Program-made: the position numbers and the translations under genes
Assembly (NCBI GenBank): GCA_025462725.1
Contig: JAOAPE010000012.1
Span: 702,122-766,121 of the forward strand
DNA: 64,000 nt
Direction of reading: 5' to 3'
From: Terriglobales bacterium
Lineage (GTDB): Bacteria > Acidobacteriota > Terriglobia > Terriglobales > Acidobacteriaceae
The notes under the pieces: model-generated
The model's database searches: none
What the model was told of the DNA's origin: nothing
Seen by the model: only the letters and a program-made list of their open reading frames with translations
In this document: piece after piece, positions 56,319 through 64,000 of the stretch
Position numbering within the stretch: position 1 is the stretch's first letter
How the letters are laid out: the number at the start of each line of letters is the position of its first letter

Positions 56319-56642
56319 ATGTTCGCGGAAGCTCTCCATTCGCCTGAGGCCCGTCTCGCGCTTCTTTTAATCACGTCGGAACGCGTCCGATTGACAGGCG
56401 ATTTAGAGGAGTGGATGCCTACCGAGGATCAGATCAAAGAGACTGCGGCTCTTCTTAATCCTTACATTAGCTCATACATTGAATATCTCATAGGCTGTGC
56501 TACGGGAAAATTCGTTCCTGAGCATAATGATCTCGGAGACTTTGAATCCTTCCTTTACCTTCAGGGCGACACGGCGTTGCTTACCGAGGACAGGAAGTGG
56601 AAGCGCATCTGCCAGCAGGTGTGCCCTCAGCATTGCCCGTAA
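56319..56642 (+). CDS. PIN-domain-like fragment
   Basis: 107 residues from the ATG at 56319, preceded by CAGGAGG. The C-terminal half has the pattern of the second half of a PIN nuclease: NDLGDFESFLYLQGDTALLTEDRKWKRI, in which ND..D and LLTEDRKW would give the late acidic residues. The N-terminal half is helical (ARLALLLITSERVRL), but the first acidic residue of a PIN domain is not seen, so it is either a remnant or a short variant. It follows the SMC-like ATPase by 74 bp. Confidence 0.4.
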   Translation: MFAEALHSPEARLALLLITSERVRLTGDLEEWMPTEDQIKETAALLNPYISSYIEYLIGCATGKFVPEHNDLGDFESFLYLQGDTALLTEDRKWKRICQQVCPQHCP

Positions 56643-56868
56643 GGTAGACAGGGGAGGAATGCTGTACGGTTCTGATCTACTTACGGACTTGGAACGAGCT
56701 TCCCAACAGCGATCCCAGAAGAATCAAGGGCCAAGACGAAGCACGATTCTAGTCAGATCGTGATGGCAGACGGCATATCGCGGCAAGGCCGAAGGGATTC
56801 CAAGGCAGTCTTAATAATGCAGCAGCTAGAGCGCTCATCTATACTGAATCGCAAAATACACAAACACT
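56643..56868. other. Spacer before the STAND-TOPRIM gene
   Basis: 226 bp with no convincing gene. A 35-codon frame starting at 56659 (MLYGSDLLTDLERAS) has a GGGGAGG motif too close to its ATG to be convincing. The promoter of the following gene presumably lies here; no clear ribosome-binding site precedes 56869. Confidence 0.35.
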
Positions 56869-59800
56869 ATGGCAGCGCATCCCCCCGCCATTCCGCCCGA
56901 TACGCTCAAGGCTCATTGCGACGGCCTCTTACAAAAGGTCGCCGACGATGGGATCTTTATCGAACGCCGTCTTATCCCTGATAAGAAGTGGCGGGAGTCA
57001 GCCGCAGAGCAGAGCTATCGTTTCAGCGGCGTCTTTCGCGAATACGAACCAGTACTCACCAAGCTGATAGAGAATCCTAGGCTCGTTATCGCTGGAGAGC
57101 CGGGTGCGGGAAAGAGTGTTGTCACACGATACGTCGTCCGCAAACTGGCTGCCGCTTGTTCCCCGAAAGATGTTCCCGTGTTCTTTCGATTGCGCGGGTA
57201 CTCCGGCGATCTAGCGAGGGATCTTGCTCAGGAAACGTCTCGCGAAATTCTAGACTCGGATACTCTCCGACGCCGTTACATCTTTGACGGGCTGGACGAA
57301 GTACCGCAAGACAAAGTTGCGTCCGCTATTAAAGAGATCAACGACCTTCTCGCGAAAGACACAAAGTGCGCAATCATCCTCACGTCTCGGCAAGCTTTCT
57401 TCGCCGATCACGCAAGTGAGTTGAGTACCAACCTCTCCGCATATCACTTGCTGGATTTTGACGAAGATGATGTCCGCGATTTTGCGGCCCAGAATGATCT
57501 AGATCCGCAAGCGTATATCGATGATGTCCGTGAAGCACTTCTTACTGACGAGGTGCGCAACCCATTCAACGCGTATATCACGGTACAGAAATTGAAAAGC
57601 GGCAGGAAGCTTAGTCCGCGACGCAGTGAAAACGTGGACTGGGCGATCCAGCAGATGTTCGACACTCGGCCCAACGTAGAAGCTCTCCGGCAGAATCGAG
57701 CGGCTGAATTGTTGGGCGTGGGAATGGAGACCTACTCACGCAACGAATTAACCATTGCTGAGGCAACGAAGATTCTTGAATTCGGACTAGGTGGGAGTGA
57801 AGAGTCAGCCAAGAGCGTTCTTAATGAACTCACATACTCGATCCTGATACGAACTCCAAAAGGGATCGCTTTCCAGCTTCGATCCTACGGCGAATTGCTT
57901 GCGGCCAAAGAGCTACGCAACGCGACGATGGACCGCGTTATGCAACTCGCGTTTCTGGATTATGACTCGCCCAATCCATCTTGGAAGAACGCGATCAGCT
58001 TTCTGGCTGAGATCAATCCTGCGGTTAGGAAGTACTTCGTCTTTCGGTATCCAGATTGGATGCTAGAGGCGTCACCCGCTGCGTTCACTGAGGAGGAACG
58101 GTCTCAAATAGCGGACAACATTATTACTAAGCTGGCGAGCGATGGTCAGTTTCTCACGGCGCATCCCACAATTCGCGCATCTCGCCTATATAGGTTCGTC
58201 ACGCCGCAAACGCAGGATCGGCTGATTCGCGATCTCGATTCAAAACGGCCTGAGGTTCAAGCCAATGCGCTCGTTATCCTGGGAATGGCGGGAAGAAAGG
58301 AAGCGGTTGAAGTCGCCCTGCCGATTGCTTTGGATGTTCAAAGAACTGACGCCGTTCGTTACGCGGCGCTGATCTGTGTAATGAATGGCGGGGCAGCAGA
58401 ACATGTCCCCAAGATCGTCTCGCTTTTGGATCGCAACGACCGCTTTTACGACCAAATGATCGAGTGCGCTGCAATGCTTGTCCCGCCGAAGGAATTTACA
58501 ACAGTCCTTCCCTTCGTCCTAAGCACGCGGACGATGCTCGGCCCTGTGTTCGCACGCTTCCGAGACCTAAGAGAAAAGGATGCAGTTGTAAGTCTGTTGG
58601 AGTACCTGGAAGCGCACCCGACGACGCTAGATAACTACAGCGCGGACGGATACCTAAGCCCGATTGTCAGCGCCATCAAGGATTGTTGGGACGATCAGAT
58701 TGCTGGTTTGGTTTCCCGCGTCTTAATCGCAACGGAACAGACCCGTGTGACCGCCAATGGACGGCTTACAAAAGACTTGATCGAAGCTGTCGAAGGGGCG
58801 GGCGGGCAAGAGACTGTCTGCAGAAATCTTATCGAGCACTTTACTACGACAGCCACTCGGCCCATTGCCAGCACGGCGATAATGGGCGACTGGCTGACAC
58901 TGCCTCTCGCTGATCTGTTGATTGAACGCGGCGCGACTCCGGTCATTCAACGTCTGTCGCAATTCTTGCGCAAAGCAGACCTCCGAGAGCGATTGCGAGA
59001 TCACTCGGACAATTGGATTGCCAATCAAGACGAAGGTGCCCAGGAAGCATTGGCCCAACAACAGCAGCGAGAAGAGGAAAAGGCGAATCGTCTAGCAACG
59101 AGGCAAGAGAAGATACGAACAGGAGAAAGTCTTGAAGAGGTCGTGAAGGCTTGTTACAAGCTAGAAGAGGGAACATGGCCGGAGATAGATGAGGCACGCC
59201 AAGCTTGGCTGAGCGAAAAAGTAAACGGATGGTTTGCGGAGACTGATCTAATCGAGCACATAACACGTAAAGAGGACGGCACCTCTTGGACGCAGCCTGG
59301 CTGGTTAGAACCCATCCTAGATTTAATTGACCGCTACCACCTGGAAGTTTCGCAGGATACGAAATTGATTGAAACGCTGAGAGCTTGGCCCTTCTCTGAG
59401 GTCTCAAAGTACTTTCGTAAGCACAACCTCTCGGACGCGGCGAAACAGCAAGTCCTAACGCAGATCACGGATCGGACTGTACATCCAGAAATCTTGGGCA
59501 ATACGCTGAGATTTATCGAGGAAGCTAAATTCGAGTGGCCCAACCAAGCTGCTGATCTTTTAGCTGTTGTTATGGATGCCAATCCGAAAATAGATCGCCG
59601 CCCGCGCTGGACGGCAGCGCATCTCCTGATAGAGCGAAACGCAGATGTTCGGACATTGAAGCAAATCTTAAAGTGTGGGCATTCCGAGTTGGAAAAAATG
59701 GCGTTCGATGCACTCGTAAAGCTGCAAGATCAAGAGACGATCAGGAGAGATTTGGCCCGATTGCGCACGGATATGAATGCGCTGCGAGGCACGGACGTAG

Positions 59801-60732
59801 CGCCGCCGAACGACAGCCCCATATCGTGGATTTTTCAGATTCGCTCTGACTGGGCGTGGGACGATCTAAAGGCAATCCGCAAACTTACGCTAGAACACGA
59901 CTTGGCTTACGCGAGCTATACGCTTACCAGAGCGATGTACAAAGTCAGGCCCGCTGATCTTCCTGCCCTAATTCGAGAACAAGTTCGATTTGCGCCGAAG
60001 GATTGGAACTCTCGTGAACTGGCAATGGCGACTGATTTTGAAAATCAACGCCTTATAGACGCTGCGCAGCGCATGACATTTGAAGATGTTTTGAATCGTC
60101 TGAAACAAAATACTTCTCTGATTGCTTTGCGGGTTTGGCTGGAAGGGTCAACCGACGCACCTGTTTTCAAGAAGCTATTTGAAGAGTATGGCGATCCGAC
60201 GTTAGCGGACAATTTTGATTTCGTAAACGGCTGGCCACACTTACGTAGTCGCGCGCCTCACCACTATTTAGCGGGCGGTCGTGAAGCCGTCGTTGTCATG
60301 GACGGTGACCGTGGAAGAAAGCTAGCAAAAGCATCTCGTCCCTACAGCGAAGAGGCTAAGCTCGGCTTTGCCTACTTTCGAGGCCATCGCATCACTCTAT
60401 ACGTTCTCAAGAGGCACGGCATAGAGAACTACTTTTCTCAAACGGCGCTACAAGCTGCAACCGGTCGCGATCTCAGCGCGCTCATGCCAATACCGGAAAC
60501 CATAGGGATTGCGAAAGTTCTTTCTGAGCAGAAGTATCCGCGTCTACATCGTCTTTTGAGATCGATTAGCCCTAAGCTTGCATTTTTCAGCGAAAAGCGC
60601 TCGTTCTATCGCAAAGAGCTTAACGAGGAAGTGTCAAAGCACTTAACGATGCAAGACGTTGAAAATGCGGACTTGGGCGAGATCATAAGGGAGATTGTCG
60701 CAAAGGCGGCTCACAACCGCTCGATTCAATAG
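56869..60732 (+). CDS. STAND/NACHT-like NTPase with HEAT repeats and C-terminal OLD-type TOPRIM nuclease domain
   Basis: 1287 residues. A leader of about 60 residues is followed by a NACHT/AAA-type NTPase: Walker A GEPGAGKS (76-83), Walker B RYIFDGLDE (136-144, with the DGLDE typical of NACHT), and sensor ILTSR (170-174). A winged-helix-like region and alpha-helical HEAT-type repeats follow (clear at about 445-545), with a Gln/Glu coiled coil (about 720-750) and more helices. The C-terminal TOPRIM domain has LEGSTD (Glu1092, Asp1096), VVVMDGDRG (Asp1145, Asp1147) and LKRHGIENYF (1180-1189), the OLD/Old-like signature. It is probably a nucleotide-controlled nuclease that senses phage. I know of no named system with this order. 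Lone gene in an integrative element. Confidence 0.8.
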   Translation: MAAHPPAIPPDTLKAHCDGLLQKVADDGIFIERRLIPDKKWRESAAEQSYRFSGVFREYEPVLTKLIENPRLVIAGEPGAGKSVVTRYVVRKLAAACSPKDVPVFFRLRGYSGDLARDLAQETSREILDSDTLRRRYIFDGLDEVPQDKVASAIKEINDLLAKDTKCAIILTSRQAFFADHASELSTNLSAYHLLDFDEDDVRDFAAQNDLDPQAYIDDVREALLTDEVRNPFNAYITVQKLKSGRKLSPRRSENVDWAIQQMFDTRPNVEALRQNRAAELLGVGMETYSRNELTIAEATKILEFGLGGSEESAKSVLNELTYSILIRTPKGIAFQLRSYGELLAAKELRNATMDRVMQLAFLDYDSPNPSWKNAISFLAEINPAVRKYFVFRYPDWMLEASPAAFTEEERSQIADNIITKLASDGQFLTAHPTIRASRLYRFVTPQTQDRLIRDLDSKRPEVQANALVILGMAGRKEAVEVALPIALDVQRTDAVRYAALICVMNGGAAEHVPKIVSLLDRNDRFYDQMIECAAMLVPPKEFTTVLPFVLSTRTMLGPVFARFRDLREKDAVVSLLEYLEAHPTTLDNYSADGYLSPIVSAIKDCWDDQIAGLVSRVLIATEQTRVTANGRLTKDLIEAVEGAGGQETVCRNLIEHFTTTATRPIASTAIMGDWLTLPLADLLIERGATPVIQRLSQFLRKADLRERLRDHSDNWIANQDEGAQEALAQQQQREEEKANRLATRQEKIRTGESLEEVVKACYKLEEGTWPEIDEARQAWLSEKVNGWFAETDLIEHITRKEDGTSWTQPGWLEPILDLIDRYHLEVSQDTKLIETLRAWPFSEVSKYFRKHNLSDAAKQQVLTQITDRTVHPEILGNTLRFIEEAKFEWPNQAADLLAVVMDANPKIDRRPRWTAAHLLIERNADVRTLKQILKCGHSELEKMAFDALVKLQDQETIRRDLARLRTDMNALRGTDVAPPNDSPISWIFQIRSDWAWDDLKAIRKLTLEHDLAYASYTLTRAMYKVRPADLPALIREQVRFAPKDWNSRELAMATDFENQRLIDAAQRMTFEDVLNRLKQNTSLIALRVWLEGSTDAPVFKKLFEEYGDPTLADNFDFVNGWPHLRSRAPHHYLAGGREAVVVMDGDRGRKLAKASRPYSEEAKLGFAYFRGHRITLYVLKRHGIENYFSQTALQAATGRDLSALMPIPETIGIAKVLSEQKYPRLHRLLRSISPKLAFFSEKRSFYRKELNEEVSKHLTMQDVENADLGEIIREIVAKAAHNRSIQ

Positions 60733-60794
60733 CTTCATTGCGCAACTGCGCAAAGGCAAACTGTCTTAACCTTCAATGCGACCTTCAACCGGAG

Positions 60795-61130
60795 CTAATG
60801 CGAAGCAATCGCGGCTTTCGCAATATCGGCTTTGAATTTTTCAAAATCCTCTAACAAGTTCTCGTGGGCATCGATGAATGATTCTCCAATGTCATCTGCG
60901 AGTTGGGTCATCATCCGAGTCGCAACGAGGTTGTCGAGCGTCGGCCTCAGCGCACAGAGAGCGACGGTGACTTGAAGAAGCGAGATGGCGGTACAGTCTC
61001 CGGGATCGGCAAGTCCCGCATCAGTGGGGCCGGTAAGAAGAATGTCACATTCGGGGAGTAGGCCCATCTTGAAGAAAACGCCCTTGGGATTGGCGTGAAC
61101 ACAAGCGCGCTCATGGTGAAGCGACACCAA
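60795..61130 (-). CDS. Hypothetical protein, unknown
   Basis: 111 residues. The core LTGPTDAGLADPGDCTAISLLQ then ALRPTLDNLVATRMMTQLADDIGESF looks like a coherent helical protein, and the C-terminal ENLLEDFEKFKADIAKAA is amphipathic. No motif is recognised. It converges on the STAND-TOPRIM gene (stops 63 bp apart, with a small TTGCGC/GCGCAA hairpin at 60738-60753 between). The start is uncertain because the first 20 residues look non-native. Confidence 0.45.
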   Translation of the reverse strand: MVSLHHERACVHANPKGVFFKMGLLPECDILLTGPTDAGLADPGDCTAISLLQVTVALCALRPTLDNLVATRMMTQLADDIGESFIDAHENLLEDFEKFKADIAKAAIASH

Positions 61131-61275
61131 ATATAGTTGAAGCGGTCCGCCAGTCGCGCTCGCGAACGGAGCATGGGATTTTAAGAATAGCAGGGAAAAT
61201 ACTGCAGATTTTTACGTTATTGGCGATACTGCCTACGATTCTGATTACATAGGCAACGTTATGTGGGGAGAGATT

Positions 61276-61446
61276 ATGAAGTCATACGGGTACAGCGAAG
61301 ACTTTGCACATCTCGGCGCCGGAGTGCAACAAGTCTTGAAGGATATAAGAGGAGGTCAATTTCCGACGGGTTCTATCAAAACTGGTGGAGATCAACCTCT
61401 AGATTATCAGGCTATACATAAAGGATACAATCAGGATCCAATATGA
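61276..61446 (+). CDS. Small unknown protein, first of an overlapping pair
   Basis: 56 residues from the ATG at 61276, with GGGGAGAG five bases before it. Soluble, Gly/Gln-rich (GAGVQQVLKDIRGGQFPTGS). The stop overlaps the next start by 4 bp (ATGA), which argues for a real, translationally coupled gene. No family is recognised. Confidence 0.5.
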   Translation: MKSYGYSEDFAHLGAGVQQVLKDIRGGQFPTGSIKTGGDQPLDYQAIHKGYNQDPI

Positions 61447-62057
61447 TAAGCACTCTACAGAAATTTACGTTTTTTGTGTTGTTGCTTCTATTCTCAGCAT
61501 TGGAATTAGGATGCCAGTACTTTGAAGGAACCCATCGGACATTCACGCGATCAGGAGCGAAAGAGCACTTCTACGAAAACAAGCGCGAATTTGAATTGCT
61601 CGCAGATGATTGGGTATCAAAGCACACGAAGGACAGCCTTGTGTTCGACCCCTGGCACATGGAAGAAGTGAGATGGAATCAAATCAGCATATTAAAAAGA
61701 GACTCACATTATGTTCTCCGGGAAGGACCGCGCACTCTTAGGGACGCTCACAATTTTGCAGAAGCCGCTAAGATTGCCGGGGCTGAGCCGTTGACTCTTT
61801 CCAGCACTCTTGCCACAATCCAAAAGCTCGGAGTGGCGTCAGTCCACATAAGACAAAGAGGAGCCCAAGGAGATGGAGATTACCTGTTGATAGGCTTGCA
61901 AGAATCAGGAGCGGACTATGGATATATCTATGTTCCCGCTGCTCGCGTTGAGGCTCAAGCTCTCGTTGATGCTGCGGCACAATCAAGGCCTGGCCTCATC
62001 GGGATGAACAAAGTCGAAAAACTGGCTGCACAGTGGTTTTATTTCGAAGGGAAATGA
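61443..62057 (+). CDS. Secreted or membrane-anchored protein, unknown
   Basis: 204 residues. A hydrophobic N-terminus (FTFFVLLLLFSALELGC) could be a signal peptide or a weak lipobox (the residue at -3 is Glu, which is unusual). The mature part is mixed alpha/beta: a Trp-containing first half (DDWVSKHTKDSLVFDPWHM), a second half SVHIRQRGAQGDGDYLLIGLQESGADYGYIYVP, and a helix at the end. No family is recognised. Coupled to the preceding 56-residue gene at the right end of the element. Confidence 0.55.
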   Translation: MISTLQKFTFFVLLLLFSALELGCQYFEGTHRTFTRSGAKEHFYENKREFELLADDWVSKHTKDSLVFDPWHMEEVRWNQISILKRDSHYVLREGPRTLRDAHNFAEAAKIAGAEPLTLSSTLATIQKLGVASVHIRQRGAQGDGDYLLIGLQESGADYGYIYVPAARVEAQALVDAAAQSRPGLIGMNKVEKLAAQWFYFEGK

Positions 62058-62655
62058 TGTTGTTAGCGATTGTGGAATTAACGTGAAACCAAACCACGGC
62101 GGCAGCGACAACAGTTCGAGTAAAGAGCAAAGAGAAAATGGCTGAAGAAAACCGTGAAGTCATCAGGCTGAACACACTCGAATGCCTTATGGTTAACCGT
62201 CAACAAGGGCACAAGTCCAAAGGACAAAGGGTGGGCAGATGCGCAAAGTTTCGAACTACTGGTGTCCAGATCTTTGGTGCAAGTCCGGTTGGAACCAGAT
62301 GCTTTCAGCAATCAATGATCAATGGTCTGGAACGGTTCGACAACATTGGAAATCGATTTTTGATGTAGGCAATTTTGAGACAGCGAAAGTATTCAAGTTC
62401 AACAAGCTTCAACAGCCTTCAACGAGCAGCCCGCAACTACTTCAACACCAAACATTTACAATCCTCAAAATTCAACAGGTTTCAATAACGCCTGGAATCT
62501 GGTTCGGGACCAAGGCGATCGAAGGTTCAAATCCCTATTCCCAACTTCGTTTACGGGTGCAATCAAGGTGCAGATCACATTCCGGACTGCGAGTTTAGAT
62601 ACATTAGAGAGCGCCCCTGTCCGCGTAACTCGTTACATTCATTAACAACTCTCTT
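62058..62655. other. Gene-poor right end of the element
   Basis: About 600 bp. A frame at 62138-62368 (MAEENREVIRLNTLECL...) starts after a purine-rich stretch but looks non-coding in its second half. The notable content is the phased TTCAAC repeats at 62398-62486. Nothing else was recognised. Confidence 0.4.
62398..62486. repeat. Helically phased TTCAAC repeats near the right attachment site
   Basis: TTCAAC occurs at 62398, 62408, 62418, 62441 and 62471, with TTCAAT at 62481. The first three, and the last two, are exactly 10 bp apart, one DNA turn. The same hexamer occurs once just beyond the left core (49620-49625). Candidate arm-type sites for the integrase or excisionase. Confidence 0.55.
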
Positions 62656-62700
62656 CTCATAACCCAAAGGTCGCTGGTTCAAATCCAGCCCCCGCAACCA
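62656..62700 (+). repeat. Right attachment site (att core)
   Basis: Exact 45-bp copy of 49570-49614. Only the 3' part of the tRNA is present, so this is not a second tRNA gene. The next bases (TCTTTTCAATAACTTA) resemble those after the left core. Confidence 0.9.
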
Positions 62701-62713
62701 TCTTTTCAATAAC

Positions 62714-62897
62714 TTACCCATTCCTACTCTCCATTGCAGCGTCCGATTGATGTCCGTTAATAACGGGCAATGGTTTTCTCTCCAGCACCATCTGCACCAC
62801 CTTGCTTTGCGCCTCCCATTTTGCCGGAGCCATCGCTTGGGTCTAGGTATTCAGCGTAGTCTGGATATCAGCATGCCACACAATTCCTGCTGCACCT
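62714..62897 (-). pseudogene. Decayed integrase C-terminus outside the element
   Basis: Read on the minus strand, WHADIQTTLNT, a TAG stop, then TQAMAPAKWEAQSKVVQMVL. This aligns with RHASIQTTMNIYGRS...NSNVVQMAL of the intact integrase at 49674, with the stop falling at or next to the catalytic tyrosine. About 60 codons are left and the rest of the gene is missing. It is the trace of an older element at the same tRNA. Confidence 0.65.
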
Positions 62898-63129
62898 TTA
62901 TATCCCCACCCCAAAGATCTACCATCCTTATGTATGGGTCAGCATTCCTGCCAACTTTACGGCTAGAGTTAACCGAACGGTTGCAGGTCCATTCCTACCT
63001 GAGGAGCAATTCTTTTCTGAAAAAATCACTCACCTCCGCTCCAATTGAAATTTCTACTCTGGGGAGTTTTCAAAGGACTCCATGCAAAATCTATGCCCAT
63101 GCGAAGTAGAAGGCCGAAGTTGCGTGAAC
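62898..63129. other. Spacer right of the element
   Basis: No gene or clear structure was recognised. Probably the remaining debris of the older insertion and the 3' flank of the pseudouridine synthase gene. Confidence 0.35.
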
Positions 63130-64000
63130 CTATTGATGCAATGAGAATCTAGACGGCAAAGCTGCCTCTAGATTGATTTGTTCTCCGGTGATGGGATGTT
63201 GAAACTTCAGAAATTGGGCGTGCAGGGAATATCCCCCATCGCCCGGGAGGCCGGGGAGATTTTCAAGAGGTTGGCCGGTTAAGCCGTACAGAGGATCGCC
63301 TATCAGGGGATGGCCGATGGATGCCAGATGGATTCTAATTTGATGAGGGCGGCCCGAATTTAGCCTTACCTCAAATGTTGTGGTGCTTGTAGTGCGGGAG
63401 ATCACTTTCGCCAATGACTTTGACGGTTTGCCACCTGGGTTGGCGGCCCACACGGAACCGATGAGCGGGTGCGGTACAAGGCCGATGGGTGTGAGAATTT
63501 CGTAGGTGTCGTGCTGTGCAACGTCTTGCGCCAGTGCCCGGTAGATTTTTTGAATTCTGGATGTGTTCCAGTTTGCCAATAGTTTAGAGGCCGCCTGCGG
63601 TGTTTTGGCGAAGAGGACGATGCCGGAAGTGGCTCGGCCCAACCGGTGCAGAGGGTTGGCGTTGGGGGTTTGCTTTTGCACCAAGCGAAGGAGGGTGTTT
63701 TCCATGAAGCCGCCGCCGGGAAGGGTGGGCAGCCCGCTAGGTTTGTTGACGGCCAACAGATAGGGGTCTTCAAACAGGACTTCGAAGCATTGAGGGGAGT
63801 CTGGCTCGATCCAGGGTGGACGGTTCCAGACAAGAGTTTGGCCTACAATGAGCGATTCGCTTCCGGCGGCGGTGATGCCGTTGACGGTGACTTCGCGGTT
63901 GTTCAGATTTTGTTGCCAAGCTTGCGGGGTTGAGTGTGGGTAAAGGCTTGCCAAGTGGGAGAGCAGGGTTCGTCCCTGATGTTTGCTGCTGATGATCGTG
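63130..64000 (-). CDS. RluA-family RNA pseudouridine synthase, 5' end beyond window; catalytic Asp replaced
   Basis: The frame is open to the window edge, and the residues before the TTG at 63954 (SSKHQGRTLLSHLASLYP) fit the family N-terminus, so the gene starts outside. An S4-like region (about VTVNGITAAG) is followed by the synthase domain: VLFEDPYLLAVNKPSGLPTLPGG, NPLHRLGRATSGIVLFAKT, YRALA, GRPHQIRIHLASIGHPLIGDPLYG. The usual HRLDxxTSG motif reads HRLGRATSG, so the nucleophilic Asp is a Gly. A subset of RluA-like proteins carries this change; whether they are active is unclear to me. Confidence 0.88.
   Translation of the reverse strand, partial: TIISSKHQGRTLLSHLASLYPHSTPQAWQQNLNNREVTVNGITAAGSESLIVGQTLVWNRPPWIEPDSPQCFEVLFEDPYLLAVNKPSGLPTLPGGGFMENTLLRLVQKQTPNANPLHRLGRATSGIVLFAKTPQAASKLLANWNTSRIQKIYRALAQDVAQHDTYEILTPIGLVPHPLIGSVWAANPGGKPSKSLAKVISRTTSTTTFEVRLNSGRPHQIRIHLASIGHPLIGDPLYGLTGQPLENLPGLPGDGGYSLHAQFLKFQHPITGEQINLEAALPSRFSLHQ

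Noticed and set aside
58943..59407. Minus-strand frame inside the STAND-TOPRIM gene, possible antitoxin
   Set aside because: No ribosome-binding site, Leu/Pro-rich shadow composition, and wholly inside the coding region.
56869..60732. Reading this gene as a retron or reverse-transcriptase defence protein
   Set aside because: No YxDD or other reverse-transcriptase motif; the acidic C-terminal motifs fit TOPRIM.
60738..60753. Intrinsic terminator after the STAND-TOPRIM gene
   Set aside because: The TTGCGC/GCGCAA stem has only 6 bp and is not followed by a T run, so it is not listed as a terminator.
62398..62486. A small CRISPR array
   Set aside because: The repeated unit is only 6 bp and spacing is irregular beyond the 10-bp phasing; there are no spacers or cas genes.
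62656..62700. A second tRNA-Met gene
   Set aside because: Only the 3' 45 bases are present; the acceptor 5' strand, D arm and 5' anticodon stem are missing. It is the right attachment site.

Overview
The window looks like a chromosomal segment of an acidobacterium, probably a Koribacter/Terriglobia-like soil Acidobacteriota. This is inferred from the mix of families, not from a marker gene: a HemX-like/HemA/HemC/HemD haem block, an Omp85 + TamB pair, a very large secreted BNR-repeat protein, a putative porin inside a Pho cluster, and several small secreted or membrane proteins of acidobacterial type. No ribosomal operon or phylogenetic marker is present.

Positions 1-49,400 are mostly housekeeping. 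A 5'-truncated rlmN opens the window. It is followed by a cupin/alpha-beta-hydrolase fusion whose catalytic triad is lost, glpX, a glutaryl-CoA-dehydrogenase-like enzyme, a GT2 glycosyltransferase, a UMF1-type MFS transporter, queF, and the overlapping run hemX/ccsA-like, hemA, hemC, hemD, which ends at a strong terminator facing inositol-3-phosphate synthase. Then come a RAYT/REP element (16105-16662), a frameshifted zinc-ribbon-like gene, an O-methyltransferase, an SDR, DedA, a POTRA-only secreted protein, a HemQ-like protein joined to nth, an M48 peptidase, hpt, a metallo-hydrolase and the BNR protein. The Omp85 (TamA/BamA-like) and tamB genes overlap by 4 bp. At 40.0-49.4 kb all phosphate genes lie on the minus strand: phoB, phoR, a second phoU-like gene, pstS, a porin, pstC, pstA, pstB, phoU. 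Four candidate Pho boxes, each made of two half-sites 11 bp apart, sit in front of phoB, phoU2, pstS and pstC.

From the initiator tRNA gene (49538-49614) to 62700 lies an integrative element of about 13.1 kb. Its ends are an exact 45-bp repeat of the tRNA 3' part (49570-49614 and 62656-62700). Next to the tRNA are a tyrosine integrase, an excisionase-like HTH protein, a small Cys-rich protein and a primase-polymerase/ATPase replication protein. Divergent from these, across a region with repeats, is the cargo: a frameshifted SMC-like ATPase with a zinc-hook CPFC motif and a possible HEPN-type C-terminus, a PIN-like remnant, a 1287-residue STAND/NACHT-like NTPase ending in an OLD-type TOPRIM nuclease domain, and several unknown small genes including a 4-bp-overlapping pair with a secreted protein. 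Just beyond the right end is a decayed integrase tail whose catalytic tyrosine position reads as a stop, so the tRNA site was probably used before.

The strongest candidate for an undescribed system is the NACHT-HEAT-TOPRIM protein at 56869-60732. A nucleotide-binding switch of the bacterial NLR/Avs type is joined to a C-terminal TOPRIM nuclease, the reverse of the usual N-terminal-effector layout, and it sits in a typical defence-island setting. The window ends inside an RluA-family pseudouridine synthase gene that lacks the usual catalytic aspartate.
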